This document shows positions 1 through 9,300 of a stretch of DNA of 43,479 nucleotides, piece after piece; the stretch's first letter is position 1, and each line of letters starts with the position of its first letter. The stretch spans positions 1 through 43,479 of the forward strand of contig JABDCI010000011.1 of NCBI GenBank assembly GCA_013288215.1. Direction: 5' to 3'. A program made the translations under genes and the position numbers. Source of the stretch: Verrucomicrobiota bacterium. Its GTDB lineage: Bacteria > Verrucomicrobiota > Verrucomicrobiia > JABWAM01. Below the pieces are notes generated by a model. It was not told the origin of the DNA. It worked only from the letters and a program-made list of their open reading frames with translations, and made no database searches.

Positions 1-3000
1 CCAGTGGTCGTGGGAAAGCTGGTTTTTGGCGATGGCATAAAAACTTCCTAGTCGGGATTCCGATGCGAGGAGATCGTAATAACTGGGATCGAGCCGCCGG
101 TCTTCAACATTGTAACCAATCGCGAGGAGGCGCTGCTTGGGATTATAAAGAAACTTGAAATCCATTTCTGAAAAATCACGACACAGTTCGATGATGTTCT
201 GCGCCGATATGAGGTGAGAAGCTGCGTGGCTCGCCGCTATGCGAATTTGCTGCTGAAGCGCAGCAAGGCGGCTTCGGGGATTCTCGGGCTCCGCCTGTTG
301 CACTTCTTCCGCCAGAGTCCCGTCAAAGAGAGGTTCTAGAATCTCGCCGAGACGAACGATTTCTGGAAACGTGGGAATATGGTCCAAAAGCAGCAGTTGC
401 TGGAGTCCCATCCGCAATTGCTCGCTATGCTCGCCATGGACCGGCGGATCTTTGAGCAGATCACGGAATTGCGGCAGAACCCATGGCGTGAGTGTGGTGA
501 TCACCGAAAGATGATCCTGGCATGTTTCCACGAGTAATTGCCGCCAAACCTGGATCGATTCCGGAACGCCGGGCGGAAGCCCCGCAGTGAGATGCTGGAG
601 CAGGCTTATTAAATTGCTGAGAAATTCATAGAGTGGCCGAATCGTTTTCGGAAATTCTTTCCCCCCGTCGATGAGCTGACGGATCCTCATCTTGAGTTCA
701 GGGGAAAGCGGGACGTCTCGGCATTGCTCCAGAAAGACCTCGAGCGTGTCACTGATTCCCTCGAGTATCTGGGGTTCGATGATAGGTTTTGGAAGAAGCT
801 CCCGCATGCCGCCACGGAGTGTGACGAGATGTGCCGCAAAGTTGCCGCTGTCCACCATGGAGATGTAGAGTGGATGGAGAGGTTGGAGTGTTCGCGTGTC
901 ATACCAGTTGTAGAAATGACCTCGGTAGCGCTCGAGCTTCCCGACGCTCATGAGTGTCCGTTCCGTCCGTTGCAGAAGTTTTGGCAGTGAGACGTATCCA
1001 AAATCATAGGCGGCAAGATGCGCGAGGAGACTCATGCCGATATTCGTGGGAGACGTACGCGTTGCGACGCGTTGGACAGGATGTTCCTGGTAGTTGTCGG
1101 GCGGCAGCCAATGGTCTTCTGCCCCGACAAATATTTCGAAAAATGCCCATGTTTTCCGGCACAATTTGCGCAGATAGGTCCGCTGTTCCGGGCGAAAGCG
1201 AAAGGTAGGCGGAGTCACCGGAAGTCCAAATGACCATGCCATGAAGGGGGCGGCCATCCAAAGACTCATAATCATCAACTCAAGAGGCCACACTTCCACA
1301 TGCCTCGCTTGCATCGTCAAGAACAAGCCAGCCCCGACCATTGGCGCGATCCACATGGTGCGGTAGACCGACAGGAGATCCGTTCGGATGCGCCGCTCGG
1401 CTTCGCTCGCGGTTTCCCAGCTAAGCAGGCGGCGGTGGCTGATCCAGAGTCGAAAGCTCGTGCGAACAATCGCATCGACACAAAGATAGGCTTCATAAGG
1501 AAGCACGATGATGGAGAAGAGCGCCTGGCCGAGCTGCTGAGCCACGGTGATGGGTGCGCCGCGAACCTGCAACTTGAAGGGAATTTTTTTGGACCTGCGC
1601 ACCAGCGTGGCGAGCGTCATGCATAAGGGCTGGATCAGCAGGATGAGCGCGACAAGATAGGGAATGGTATGGCGTCCCTCCGCCAATCCCACCCAATTCA
1701 GAGCGAGGAGAAGCAGGAGGGCGGGGGGGATCAGACTGCGGCGAAGATTGTCGAAAATTTTCCAACGGCAGAGGGCGTTCAAAGGATTCGCAACCCATGT
1801 TCCATGGCTCGATGGAACCTTTCGAAAAATCCACGGAAAAATCTGCCAGTCGCCGCGGATCCAGCGATGACGCCGGCTGCTGTCGACGATATAAGTGTTA
1901 GGATGGTTCTCATAGAGAAGAACGTCGCTGACAAAGGCAGAGCGGGCATAGCAGGACTCGATAAGATCGTGGCTGAGAATCCGGTTTTCTGGAAATGTCT
2001 GAGAGAGGGCATGCTGGAAGGCGTCGACATCGTAGATTCCCTTGCCAATGAATGAGCCCTGATAAAAGAGGTCCTGATAAAGATCAGACACGGCGCGGGT
2101 GTACGGATCAAAACCCGGCTCGCCCACGAAAAGTCGTGTAAAATAGGAGCGGCTTGTGTCGGGCAGACTGCTTCCGACACGTGGTTGCAGGACGGAATAA
2201 CCTTCGGTGATGCATTTTTTTTGGGGATCGACGCGCGGTCGGTTCAGAATATGGTTCAGAGTGCCGATCAATTCTCGGGCCGTTCCATAGGGGAGTTCCG
2301 TGTCGGTATCGAGCGTGATGACATAGCGGACCTGGAAAAAAAGCGCGTTGTTTCCAACGATGGTTGAAAATCGATCCCGTCCTTTTCCGCGAAGCAGGGC
2401 GTTCAATTCCATCAGCTTGCCGCGCTTGCGTTCATATCCCATCCAGAATCCCTCCGAGACATTCCATTTCCTGGGGCGATGAAATAGAAAGAAAATGGAG
2501 GCGTCTTCGGATTCATATTTGCGGTTGAGTTCGAGGATGCCCTCTTCTGCTTCTCGCAGGAGCTTGTCATCTTCGGGTTCGTGCTCTCGCGAGGCATCTG
2601 GAAAATCGCTCAGCAGAGCAAAATGAAGTTGAGGATCGCGGTTTGCGAGGTAGCGCATCTCAAGTCCCAGCAGGAGCTGGCGCACGTTGTCGCTACTGCT
2701 CAATATGGTAGGAATGACAATCATCGTTCGGCATTCGGGTGGAATGCCCTTCGAATAATCGATTCGTGGCAGCAAGTGAGGCTTCACGAAGAGCGTGGCG
2801 CCCCAATTTACAAAACTCACGACGGGATAACTGACACATATGAGGGAAAGGATCCAAAGCAAGATCTGCTGGCTCTCCGCCAGCCTCAAAAATCCGCAGA
2901 GCGCCATGAAAAGCCATCCTCCCATCAGGGTGAATGCGACGACACTCATGAGATAAATCGGAAATCGATGAGCGTTCAATTTCCTCAAAAGCCGCCGTGC

Positions 3001-4158
3001 CTGCGTGGGAGCCTTCAGCCGATCTTCAAGTTTTTCGCGACCGTTTCCGAGCAGGTAGTAACCGACATGTGCAGATGGGGTATCCGGACCGCCTGAGGCG
3101 TTTTGGGCCAAGGCGAGCGCCTGCTCGGCAACCTGGATCTGGGAGATCCCGCTCTTGCGGGAAAGAAGTTCAATTTGATGTCGGTAATGGTCGCGCGAAA
3201 GAAACTCCATTTGTGCGTAAACGGCTGCAGGATCACGCTGTAACGTCTTTTCCACATTGCTGAGCGATTCCACGAATTCTCCCCAGTCCACGGAGCTCAG
3301 GAAGCGCAGGCTCGAAATGCTATTTCCAACAGACACCTGGTCGGTGGCTTGGCAACGATTTTCTATTTGGACACTTTGTTCCAGGCTGCTTCCTTCGGCC
3401 GCCAGTTTCTGGTCCATCCAGGTCAGTGCCAGCTGGACTGACGGTGTGTGTCCTTGCAGACGACGCCAAAATTCGGCCACAAACGCGCTTGAGAAGACCA
3501 CGTCAGCCCGTGCCAGGTCGGAAATGGTCAGAATCAGATCGTTGGGTTGTTCTTCGGTCACCTCGAGCATCCGATCAGCCCATGCATCCGCGAGATCGCG
3601 GGCCCGGCGGGCTTCGGTGAGATAAACCGCCACCCGTCGGAGGTTTTCGATCAATGCCAGGCGAAGCATGATGGGAACCGCCCAAAGTTCTCCGAGGAGA
3701 AGAGGAGTTCCCTCCTGATAAGAGCGCATGAAGGCGAGCAAGTGCTCCATGTCGAGGCGGCCGTCGGTATGCGCGACGAGCTCGAGTGCGACATCATAGA
3801 TACGCGGGAATCCCGCCGTCGGGCCCGTTTTGAGATGCGGAAGTTGGCGATTGTACCGTTCGGGCAGATGCTGATGAGTGACGTGGATCTGTTCTTCGAT
3901 GAGATAAAAATTATCAAGAAGCCATTCTGCTGCAGGACTGATATCGCGGTTGTTTTCAATCAGGCCCGTTTTGAGATTATAAACCCGGAGAATGTCTTCG
4001 TTTTCCGCCAGACGCGAGCGAAGTGTGTTCGTGCAGACGAGAGGATCGATTTCGTGAGTCGATGCCAGTTGGCGGGCGTGGCGTTCGAGCTGTCCTAAAC
4101 TGAAAAGCTCGCTACGCAACGGATATTCTTCCAGCCGGCGAAAGCTGGTTTTTGTCAT
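1..4158 (-). CDS. ndvB: Cyclic beta-1,2-glucan synthase, NdvB type (N-terminal half, 3' end outside window)
   Basis: A single minus-strand frame stays open from an ATG at 4158 to the window edge (1386 codons). NdvB-family enzymes are inner-membrane proteins of roughly 2800 residues that polymerise UDP-glucose into beta-1,2-glucan, cyclise it and control its length. Residues about 60-190 carry family signatures such as LPERYNRQLPHL and GELWAVPIMLRLALIENLRR. Two membrane segments follow at about 398-450. The glycosyltransferase (GT84-type) core includes VITLDTDTELP with the DxD at D617/D619. More membrane segments lie at about 805-855 and 935-985. From about residue 1010 (SPTNIGMSLLAHLAAYDFG) to the edge comes the glycoamylase-like region, assigned in recent work to cyclisation (from memory, GH189). 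The C-terminal GH94 phosphorylase-like domain should lie beyond position 1. An in-frame ATG at 4200 is an alternative start; neither start has a clear Shine-Dalgarno sequence. Confidence 0.9.
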   Translation of the reverse strand, partial: MTKTSFRRLEEYPLRSELFSLGQLERHARQLASTHEIDPLVCTNTLRSRLAENEDILRVYNLKTGLIENNRDISPAAEWLLDNFYLIEEQIHVTHQHLPERYNRQLPHLKTGPTAGFPRIYDVALELVAHTDGRLDMEHLLAFMRSYQEGTPLLLGELWAVPIMLRLALIENLRRVAVYLTEARRARDLADAWADRMLEVTEEQPNDLILTISDLARADVVFSSAFVAEFWRRLQGHTPSVQLALTWMDQKLAAEGSSLEQSVQIENRCQATDQVSVGNSISSLRFLSSVDWGEFVESLSNVEKTLQRDPAAVYAQMEFLSRDHYRHQIELLSRKSGISQIQVAEQALALAQNASGGPDTPSAHVGYYLLGNGREKLEDRLKAPTQARRLLRKLNAHRFPIYLMSVVAFTLMGGWLFMALCGFLRLAESQQILLWILSLICVSYPVVSFVNWGATLFVKPHLLPRIDYSKGIPPECRTMIVIPTILSSSDNVRQLLLGLEMRYLANRDPQLHFALLSDFPDASREHEPEDDKLLREAEEGILELNRKYESEDASIFFLFHRPRKWNVSEGFWMGYERKRGKLMELNALLRGKGRDRFSTIVGNNALFFQVRYVITLDTDTELPYGTARELIGTLNHILNRPRVDPQKKCITEGYSVLQPRVGSSLPDTSRSYFTRLFVGEPGFDPYTRAVSDLYQDLFYQGSFIGKGIYDVDAFQHALSQTFPENRILSHDLIESCYARSAFVSDVLLYENHPNTYIVDSSRRHRWIRGDWQIFPWIFRKVPSSHGTWVANPLNALCRWKIFDNLRRSLIPPALLLLLALNWVGLAEGRHTIPYLVALILLIQPLCMTLATLVRRSKKIPFKLQVRGAPITVAQQLGQALFSIIVLPYEAYLCVDAIVRTSFRLWISHRRLLSWETASEAERRIRTDLLSVYRTMWIAPMVGAGLFLTMQARHVEVWPLELMIMSLWMAAPFMAWSFGLPVTPPTFRFRPEQRTYLRKLCRKTWAFFEIFVGAEDHWLPPDNYQEHPVQRVATRTSPTNIGMSLLAHLAAYDFGYVSLPKLLQRTERTLMSVGKLERYRGHFYNWYDTRTLQPLHPLYISMVDSGNFAAHLVTLRGGMRELLPKPIIEPQILEGISDTLEVFLEQCRDVPLSPELKMRIRQLIDGGKEFPKTIRPLYEFLSNLISLLQHLTAGLPPGVPESIQVWRQLLVETCQDHLSVITTLTPWVLPQFRDLLKDPPVHGEHSEQLRMGLQQLLLLDHIPTFPEIVRLGEILEPLFDGTLAEEVQQAEPENPRSRLAALQQQIRIAASHAASHLISAQNIIELCRDFSEMDFKFLYNPKQRLLAIGYNVEDRRLDPSYYDLLASESRLGSFYAIAKNQLSHDHW

Positions 4159-4475
4159 CTTAAACAAGGAAAAAACAAAGGAAATAGGTTCCACCAGCAT
4201 GCGGAGGGCGAATCAGGAGTTTAAACTCCTGGTAGTTTCTTCTGCGATTTAAAACGAAGAATTAAAATCGATGGCGGATTTTGTTCGCGAATGATGCTTG
4301 AAATCCGACCGCTTCGGTTGTTTTCAAAAGAGTCAGAGCGAATGCAGGCTTTTTCTCACCGCTTCTGGGATCCCAGCATCGTCGCAGCACATGCGCCCTA
4401 CATAGGCAGAGCGCATGGTCGACATCTTAGGAATCTCCGGGATGTGCCAGGGATCCTTCCTTACGAACGAGGAAC
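4159..4475. other. Gene-free stretch upstream of the glucan synthase gene
   Basis: This 317-base spacer separates the glucan synthase start (minus strand, 4158) from the stop of the next minus-strand gene at 4476. The only clear structure is a perfect 18-bp palindrome at 4214-4231. The part from 4240 to 4270 is AT-rich and could hold a minus-strand promoter, but no convincing -35/-10 pair was found. No supported gene was seen on either strand. Confidence 0.5.
4214..4231. promoter_or_regulatory. Perfect 18-bp palindrome, possible operator for the glucan synthase gene
   Basis: CAGGAGTTTAAACTCCTG is identical to its own reverse complement. It sits 14 bp upstream of the alternative ATG at 4200 and 56 bp upstream of the ATG at 4158. 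About 0.2 perfect 18-bp palindromes are expected by chance in a window this size. A dimeric regulator site is the simplest reading; a hairpin is less likely because the palindrome has no loop. The binding protein is unknown. Confidence 0.4.
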
Positions 4476-4937
4476 TCAATCTGCTCGATCCCCACGCTGG
4501 TCGATCCAGCTATGTTCCTCGAGTCGGGTATATTGCCGTGGACCGAATCGGACATCATGGTTATAGCACCATTCGCTGCGGGCAACATCCATTTCGAGGC
4601 GATTCCGCTCGTTTTCAGGCAACTTCGAGGAGAGCAATTTCAATTTTGCATCCTTCAGTTCGGCCCGGGTGAGCGGCGGGCGCTGATGTTCAATATAGAC
4701 ATCCTCGCGACTCCAGCGATCGGTGTGTGTCACACGTTGATTATCACGCAAACGTGCGTTGCGCTCATGGTGACGGGCATGGTCAGTCGGGCGATCGGCT
4801 GGCGCCGTATCCTCCGTATAGGTGGTTTGCGTTTCAGTTCGGTTAATCTCGGTCGAGCTGTCATTGGCTAGGGCTCCTGTATAGCTAGCGCCCAGGCCCA
4901 AAGCAGCGGAACAAAGAATCCACAGTTTCTTATTCAT
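4476..4937 (-). CDS. Small secreted, highly charged protein of unknown function
   Basis: This is a 153-residue protein I do not recognise. It begins with a clear signal peptide (MNKKLWILCSAALGLG, cleavage probably after the ALA near residue 24). The mature part is very hydrophilic, rich in Arg, Glu, Asp, Thr and His, with a probably disordered 25-75 section and a helical section around 90-120. It has one cysteine in the mature chain (EWCYNH). The start is supported by AGAGG seven bases before the ATG at 4937. It lies divergently from the Amuc_1099-like gene and upstream of the glucan synthase gene on the same strand, but 317 bases away, so joint transcription is uncertain. It is likely periplasmic. 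Confidence 0.6.
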   Translation of the reverse strand: MNKKLWILCSAALGLGASYTGALANDSSTEINRTETQTTYTEDTAPADRPTDHARHHERNARLRDNQRVTHTDRWSREDVYIEHQRPPLTRAELKDAKLKLLSSKLPENERNRLEMDVARSEWCYNHDVRFGPRQYTRLEEHSWIDQRGDRAD

Positions 4938-4967
4938 AATGTACCTCTGGTTCGTTGGTTGGTTGTT

Positions 4968-4985
4968 GGATTTCAGCAGAAATCC
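4968..4985. promoter_or_regulatory. Short inverted repeat in divergent intergenic region
   Basis: GGATTTC-AGCA-GAAATCC forms a perfect 7-bp stem with a 4-base loop, 31 bases upstream of the small secreted protein start at 4937. On the minus strand it would lie in the 5' leader. Next to it (4953-4969) is a GTTGG-like tandem stretch. It could be a leader hairpin or an operator. Confidence 0.3.
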
Positions 4986-5006
4986 AGGGAGAACCTAGGT
5001 TGCTAA

Positions 5007-5028
5007 CCCGCCCGCCACAAGGGGCGGG
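5007..5028. promoter_or_regulatory. GC-rich inverted repeat between divergent genes
   Basis: CCCGCCC (5007-5013) and GGGCGGG (5022-5028) form a perfect 7-bp GC stem around an 8-base loop. It lies between the divergent genes at 4937 and 5168. No strong T-run follows on either strand, so a regulatory site is at least as likely as a terminator. Confidence 0.3.
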
Positions 5029-5081
5029 AGCCTCGTTCTTTAGATCAGGGATTTCCTCTAATAAGGCCTATTCAAAATCCT

Positions 5082-5110
5082 TTGACAAACGTCTAAAAAG
5101 AGTCGATATT
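5082..5110 (+). promoter_or_regulatory. Sigma-70-type promoter for the Amuc_1099-like gene
   Basis: A perfect -35 box TTGACA (5082-5087) is followed after 17 bases by GATATT (5105-5110). Transcription would start near 5117, giving a leader of about 50 bases before the ATG at 5168. Its position inside the longer open frame supports the downstream start at 5168 rather than the ATG at 4955. Confidence 0.5.
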
Positions 5111-5167
5111 GTACGCACTCAACGTCTTGTGGTGTTGACTCCCTCTACTCGTCGTCTCGCAGCCTTC

Positions 5168-6193
5168 ATGGATTTCTTAAAGGGAATCCTGCATCATTGG
5201 GAGCATGGCCTCCTTTTTATTCTGTTTGTTTTGTTGGCAGGTGGAGGAGTTGCTCTGGCCGTCTCTTTGAACGAGTTGGAAAAAATAAAACGGTTGGTGC
5301 TCGAACACCAAGTTCCTCCTGCCGTTACCGCCCTCGATCCTCAAGCGCTCGACAAATTGCTCGCGACTCTCGAGGCACCCCCGCTTTGGGGAACCAATTC
5401 TTCTCATCGCACTTTCATCGCGCCACCGGTCGTCCGCCTCCCCAACAGCAATGAGATCATCGTGGTGAGTTCCAAAGAAAATGGCTACACGCAGGAAGGT
5501 CTGCCTTGGGAATGGTTGCGCCAATACCATTTGCCTTCCGATCGACCCGTCGCCGATACAGATCCTGACCACGACGGCTTCACGGTCTATGAAGAGTACC
5601 TCGCCCACACGAATCCTATCGATCCGAAAAGCCATCCCGACGACTCCTTCAAACTTCGGGTTGTCGAGGTCTTCGAGCTCGAGTTTCCTTTTGTTTTCAA
5701 TGGGGTGGAGGAGTTCGAAGGTAAATCTTATTCGATTTGCAGAAAGGACAGCGCACGCACCTATTTCGTCAAAATGAATGAGATCCTTCCCGATCCTGAC
5801 TTTCCCGGCTACCAAGTGGTTGATTTTCACGAGAAGTTCGAAAAGCAGCTCGATCCAACGATCAAAGACGGCAATGGTTTGCCCTTGGTGCGCAAAATCG
5901 ATGTTTCCGAACTCGTGTTGTCCAAACCCGGATCCGTTCCGACGACTTTCGTCAAGGGCAAGCCGGCGAAGTCGGGACAATATGAGGCGCGTCTGAAGTT
6001 TTCACTTGAAAACCGTATTTTTGAAGCTCGTGTGGGGGATGTGTTTCAACTCCGCAACCAGCGTTATCAAGTGCTCGAAATCCACCCGGCCTTTTCGGGC
6101 CCGGAGGAGGTCAAAATCCGCAACGAAGGCACCGAGCAAGAGTTTGTGCTCAAGTCTCAGGAAAGCGAATTCCGAAAGTTGAGTTCCAACTAA
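5168..6193 (+). CDS. Membrane-anchored protein resembling the Amuc_1099 pilus-like family
   Basis: This is a 341-residue protein with one N-terminal membrane segment (about residues 13-35, HGLLFILFVLLAGGGVALAV) and a long extracytoplasmic part. Residues about 135-165 carry an acidic calcium-binding-like stretch (DTDPDHDGFTVYEEYLAHTN) ending in DPKSHPDD. This layout recalls the Amuc_1099 family of verrucomicrobial pilus-like systems. The C-terminal half has two small beta-rich repeats (VGDVFQLRNQRYQVLEI). The frame is open from an ATG at 4955, but the region before 5168 contains a promoter and hairpins and reads as non-membrane junk, so I place the start at 5168. In Akkermansia the family sits in a pilus-like locus; here no PilM/N/O/Q-like neighbours are visible. 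Family assignment is from memory and moderate. Confidence 0.6.
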   Translation: MDFLKGILHHWEHGLLFILFVLLAGGGVALAVSLNELEKIKRLVLEHQVPPAVTALDPQALDKLLATLEAPPLWGTNSSHRTFIAPPVVRLPNSNEIIVVSSKENGYTQEGLPWEWLRQYHLPSDRPVADTDPDHDGFTVYEEYLAHTNPIDPKSHPDDSFKLRVVEVFELEFPFVFNGVEEFEGKSYSICRKDSARTYFVKMNEILPDPDFPGYQVVDFHEKFEKQLDPTIKDGNGLPLVRKIDVSELVLSKPGSVPTTFVKGKPAKSGQYEARLKFSLENRIFEARVGDVFQLRNQRYQVLEIHPAFSGPEEVKIRNEGTEQEFVLKSQESEFRKLSSN

Positions 6194-6327
6194 GCATGGC
6201 GACTTCGGGTGCCTGCTTTCCCCTGTTGGTTTTTTTTGAATCAAGAGAGGAAGCCGGACGCCTTTTCAAGGGTCAGGCTGCGTGGGAAAAGGCATGGCGG
6301 GACGCCAGCGATTCGTAAATAGGCCAG

Positions 6328-9300
6328 TTACTTTCCACGCATCTGGTCGAGAACGACTTGGGCGAGTTGCTGCGCCTTCGTAATTTGCTCGGGTGTCATC
6401 TTTTGCGCGAGTTCCTCACGATTGCTCGCGGCAACGTCTTTTCCACCCGCAGCGCTGAGTGTGTACCATTTATACGCTTCGACATAGTCTTTCAAGACGC
6501 CGAGCCCCTGTTCATAGAGCAATCCAAGGTTGCGTTGAGCGAGGACATGCCCCTTTTCGGCTGCTTTCAAATACCATCTTGCCGCTTCGCTGGGATCGCG
6601 GGCTGCGCCTTGGCCTCCATCGAAACAGCACGCGAGGTTGTAGGCAGCGTTCACATCGCCCTGTTGGGCGGCACGTTGGAACCACTCAAATGCAGCGTTC
6701 AGATTCGGTTCCACGCCTTCTCCGACCGCATAACACATGGCCAGGGCCTGTTCTGCTGTGACATTGCCCTGTTCCGCTCCTTTCGAAAGCCACTTAAAAG
6801 CGAGCTCAGGATTTTTTTCCACATGGTCGCCTGTTTGATACATCACGCCCAGAGTCGCTTGCGCCAAGGCGTTGCCGCGCTCCGCCCCCTGCATCAAATA
6901 TTCTTTTGCTTTCGCGGAGTCAGCTTTGAGGCCAAGCCCATATTTGTAGCTGATGCCTAAATTGCATGCAGCGTTGGCATCGCCTTGTTCTGCCGCCAAT
7001 TTGAACCAGCGGGCCGCTTCTCTAGGATCTTTAGCGACGCCGATGCCTTCCGAATAAAAATAACCCAAAACCGATTGAGCGGCCACGATGCCTTGTTCTG
7101 CCGCGCGTTGATACCATACCGCAGCTTCCACGGAGTTTTTGGCCACGCCTTCGCCGAGATCAAGGCAGCACGCCAGCAGGTAGCATGATGGAGCGTCATT
7201 ATGTTCGGCGGCCTTGCGCAGCCAGGGCAGCGCTTGTGCCGTGTCTTTTTTGACACCTTCACCCTCATAATAGCATCGCCCGACGGCAGCTTGGGCGAGA
7301 AGGTGGTTTTGTTCCGCAGCCTTGAGCAACAAGGGAAAGGCGATCGTCGCCTGTTGCTTCACACCCCGTCCGCTGGCGTACGCGGTTCCGAGCAAATATT
7401 GAGCTTTCGCGTCATTTTGGGCGGCAGCCATTTCGAGCAGGTGGATCGCTTGCTGAAGCTGGCCGTCATTTTCAAAATAAATCTGTCCGAGTTCCGATTG
7501 TGCGGGAACGCTCCCATGGAGCGCCGCAACTTGGTACCATTTTTCGGCTTCCACACTATTTTTTTCAATTCCATTGCCTGCATTCAAGTGGCGCGCGAGT
7601 TGATAAGCCGAACTCGCATCTCCGCTGCGTGCCGCAGAATCCCACCATTTCACCGCCTCGACGGGATCCTTGTCCACGCCATCTCCATCTTCGTAACAGC
7701 GTGCGATGATCGGTGCGGCTTTGAGGTTTCCTTGTTGAGCGGCTTTCAGATACCAGTGCGCAGCTGTGTGGGAATCCTTTTCTGTTCCCACGCCGGCGAC
7801 GTAACATTCTGCGAGCTCAAAGGCGGCGGAAGGGTCATCGCGACGTGCCCCTTCCGTAAACCACTTGAAGGCCAACGCGGCATTCTTTTCGGTGCCGGTC
7901 CCGGCGAGAAAATGTTCTGCCAAAGCGGTTTGGGCTTCCACAATTCCGGCTTCCGCGGCGTGTTGGTACCACTGGACGGCTTCCACGCTATTTTTTACTG
8001 GGATATCGTTCGATTCAAGGCACTGCGCCAGGAGCAGGCAACTGGAAGGATCGTTGCGTTCCGCCGCCTTGCGCAACCAAAAAATCGCTTGAGTGAGGTC
8101 CTTTTTCACTCCATCGCCTTCCGCATAACAGCGACCCAGGGCAGCTTGGGCGAGAGGATGATGTTGCTCCGCAGCCTTAAGCAGCCAAAGAAAGGCCTCT
8201 GTGGGCTGCTTGTTCACGCCCCTTCCGGTGGCATAGGCGACTCCGAGCAAATATTGGGCTTCAGCCTGGTTTTGTTCGGCTGCCTTCTGGAACCACGGGA
8301 TCGCTTCAGCAGGACGTTCGCTCTGAAAATATCTTTGACCGAGAGCCAATTCGGCCAAAACCGCTCCATGAAGTGCCGCCGTTTTGTACCACTTTTCGGC
8401 TTCGGAAGCATTTTTGTCGACCCCGTCACCAGCATCGTAACAGAGGGCAACTTGATAAGCGGCTTTGGCATCACCGTCGCGAGCGGCGGTGTTCCACCAT
8501 TTGAACGCTTCGGCAAGGTCTTTCGGTGCGCCCTCGCCATCGAAGTAGTGTTGGGCCACAATCATGGCGGCTTTGTGGTTCCCCTGCAACGCCGCCTTCA
8601 GGTGCCAGTGCATGGCTTCTTCAGGATTTTTATCGGTACCAAGTCCCTGATCGTAACATTCAGCCAGATCGAAAAAGGCAGCAGGATCGTCGCGCTGAGC
8701 TGCGGTAAAGAGCCATTTGAAGGCAAGAGCGGGATTTTTATCAATGCCGCTGCCAGTGAGAAAATGCTGCGCCAGGAGCGTTTGCGATTGCAAATAGCCG
8801 GCTTCCGCAGCGGATTGAAGAAGAGGAACGGCGAGAGTCGGATTTTTATCGGTACCAAGTCCCTGGTCTTCGCAAAGAGCGAGCAGATACATGGATTCAA
8901 CATGATGTTGCTCCGCAGCTTCGCGCAGCCAGGGCACCGCGCGGGCGGGGTCCTTCGAAACTCCTTCGCCGAAAAAGTAGCGGTGTCCGAGTTCCGCTTG
9001 CGCGTCGGTAATGCCATGGTTCGCCGCTTCGAACAACCACTTGAGGACCTGTTCGGGATCTTTTTTGGAGCCGCTCTCCAGGTGCTGTGCCAAACGATAT
9101 TGAGCTTCTGCATGTCCCGTTTCGGCTACTTTGCGCAACCAGAGCACAGCTTTGGACGGATCCACTGGCGTGCCATATCCTTCATCGTAATATTGTGCCA
9201 GCGTCCATTGTGCGTCATGATCGCCTTTTTCGGCCGCCGTTTTGAGACAAGAGAAAGCCTTCGCGGGATCTTCTGGCGTACCCCAGCCGTTTTTGTAACA

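Noticed and set aside
1..4158. Possible decayed or frameshifted gene region, because many short open frames are scattered on both strands
   Set aside because: Reading the minus strand in the frame of the ATG at 4158 gives family-matching sequence in the same phase at 4158, 2340, 1020 and 60, with no stop noticed. The gene is intact but runs off the window.
4955..5167. N-terminal extension of the Amuc_1099-like gene to an ATG at 4955
   Set aside because: The extension spans two inverted repeats and a strong promoter and would put 71 residues before a clear membrane segment.
5177..5980. Minus-strand 267-codon open frame opposite the Amuc_1099-like gene
   Set aside because: The plus strand has the membrane segment, promoter and acidic motif; the minus frame has no start signal and looks like a mirrored reading.
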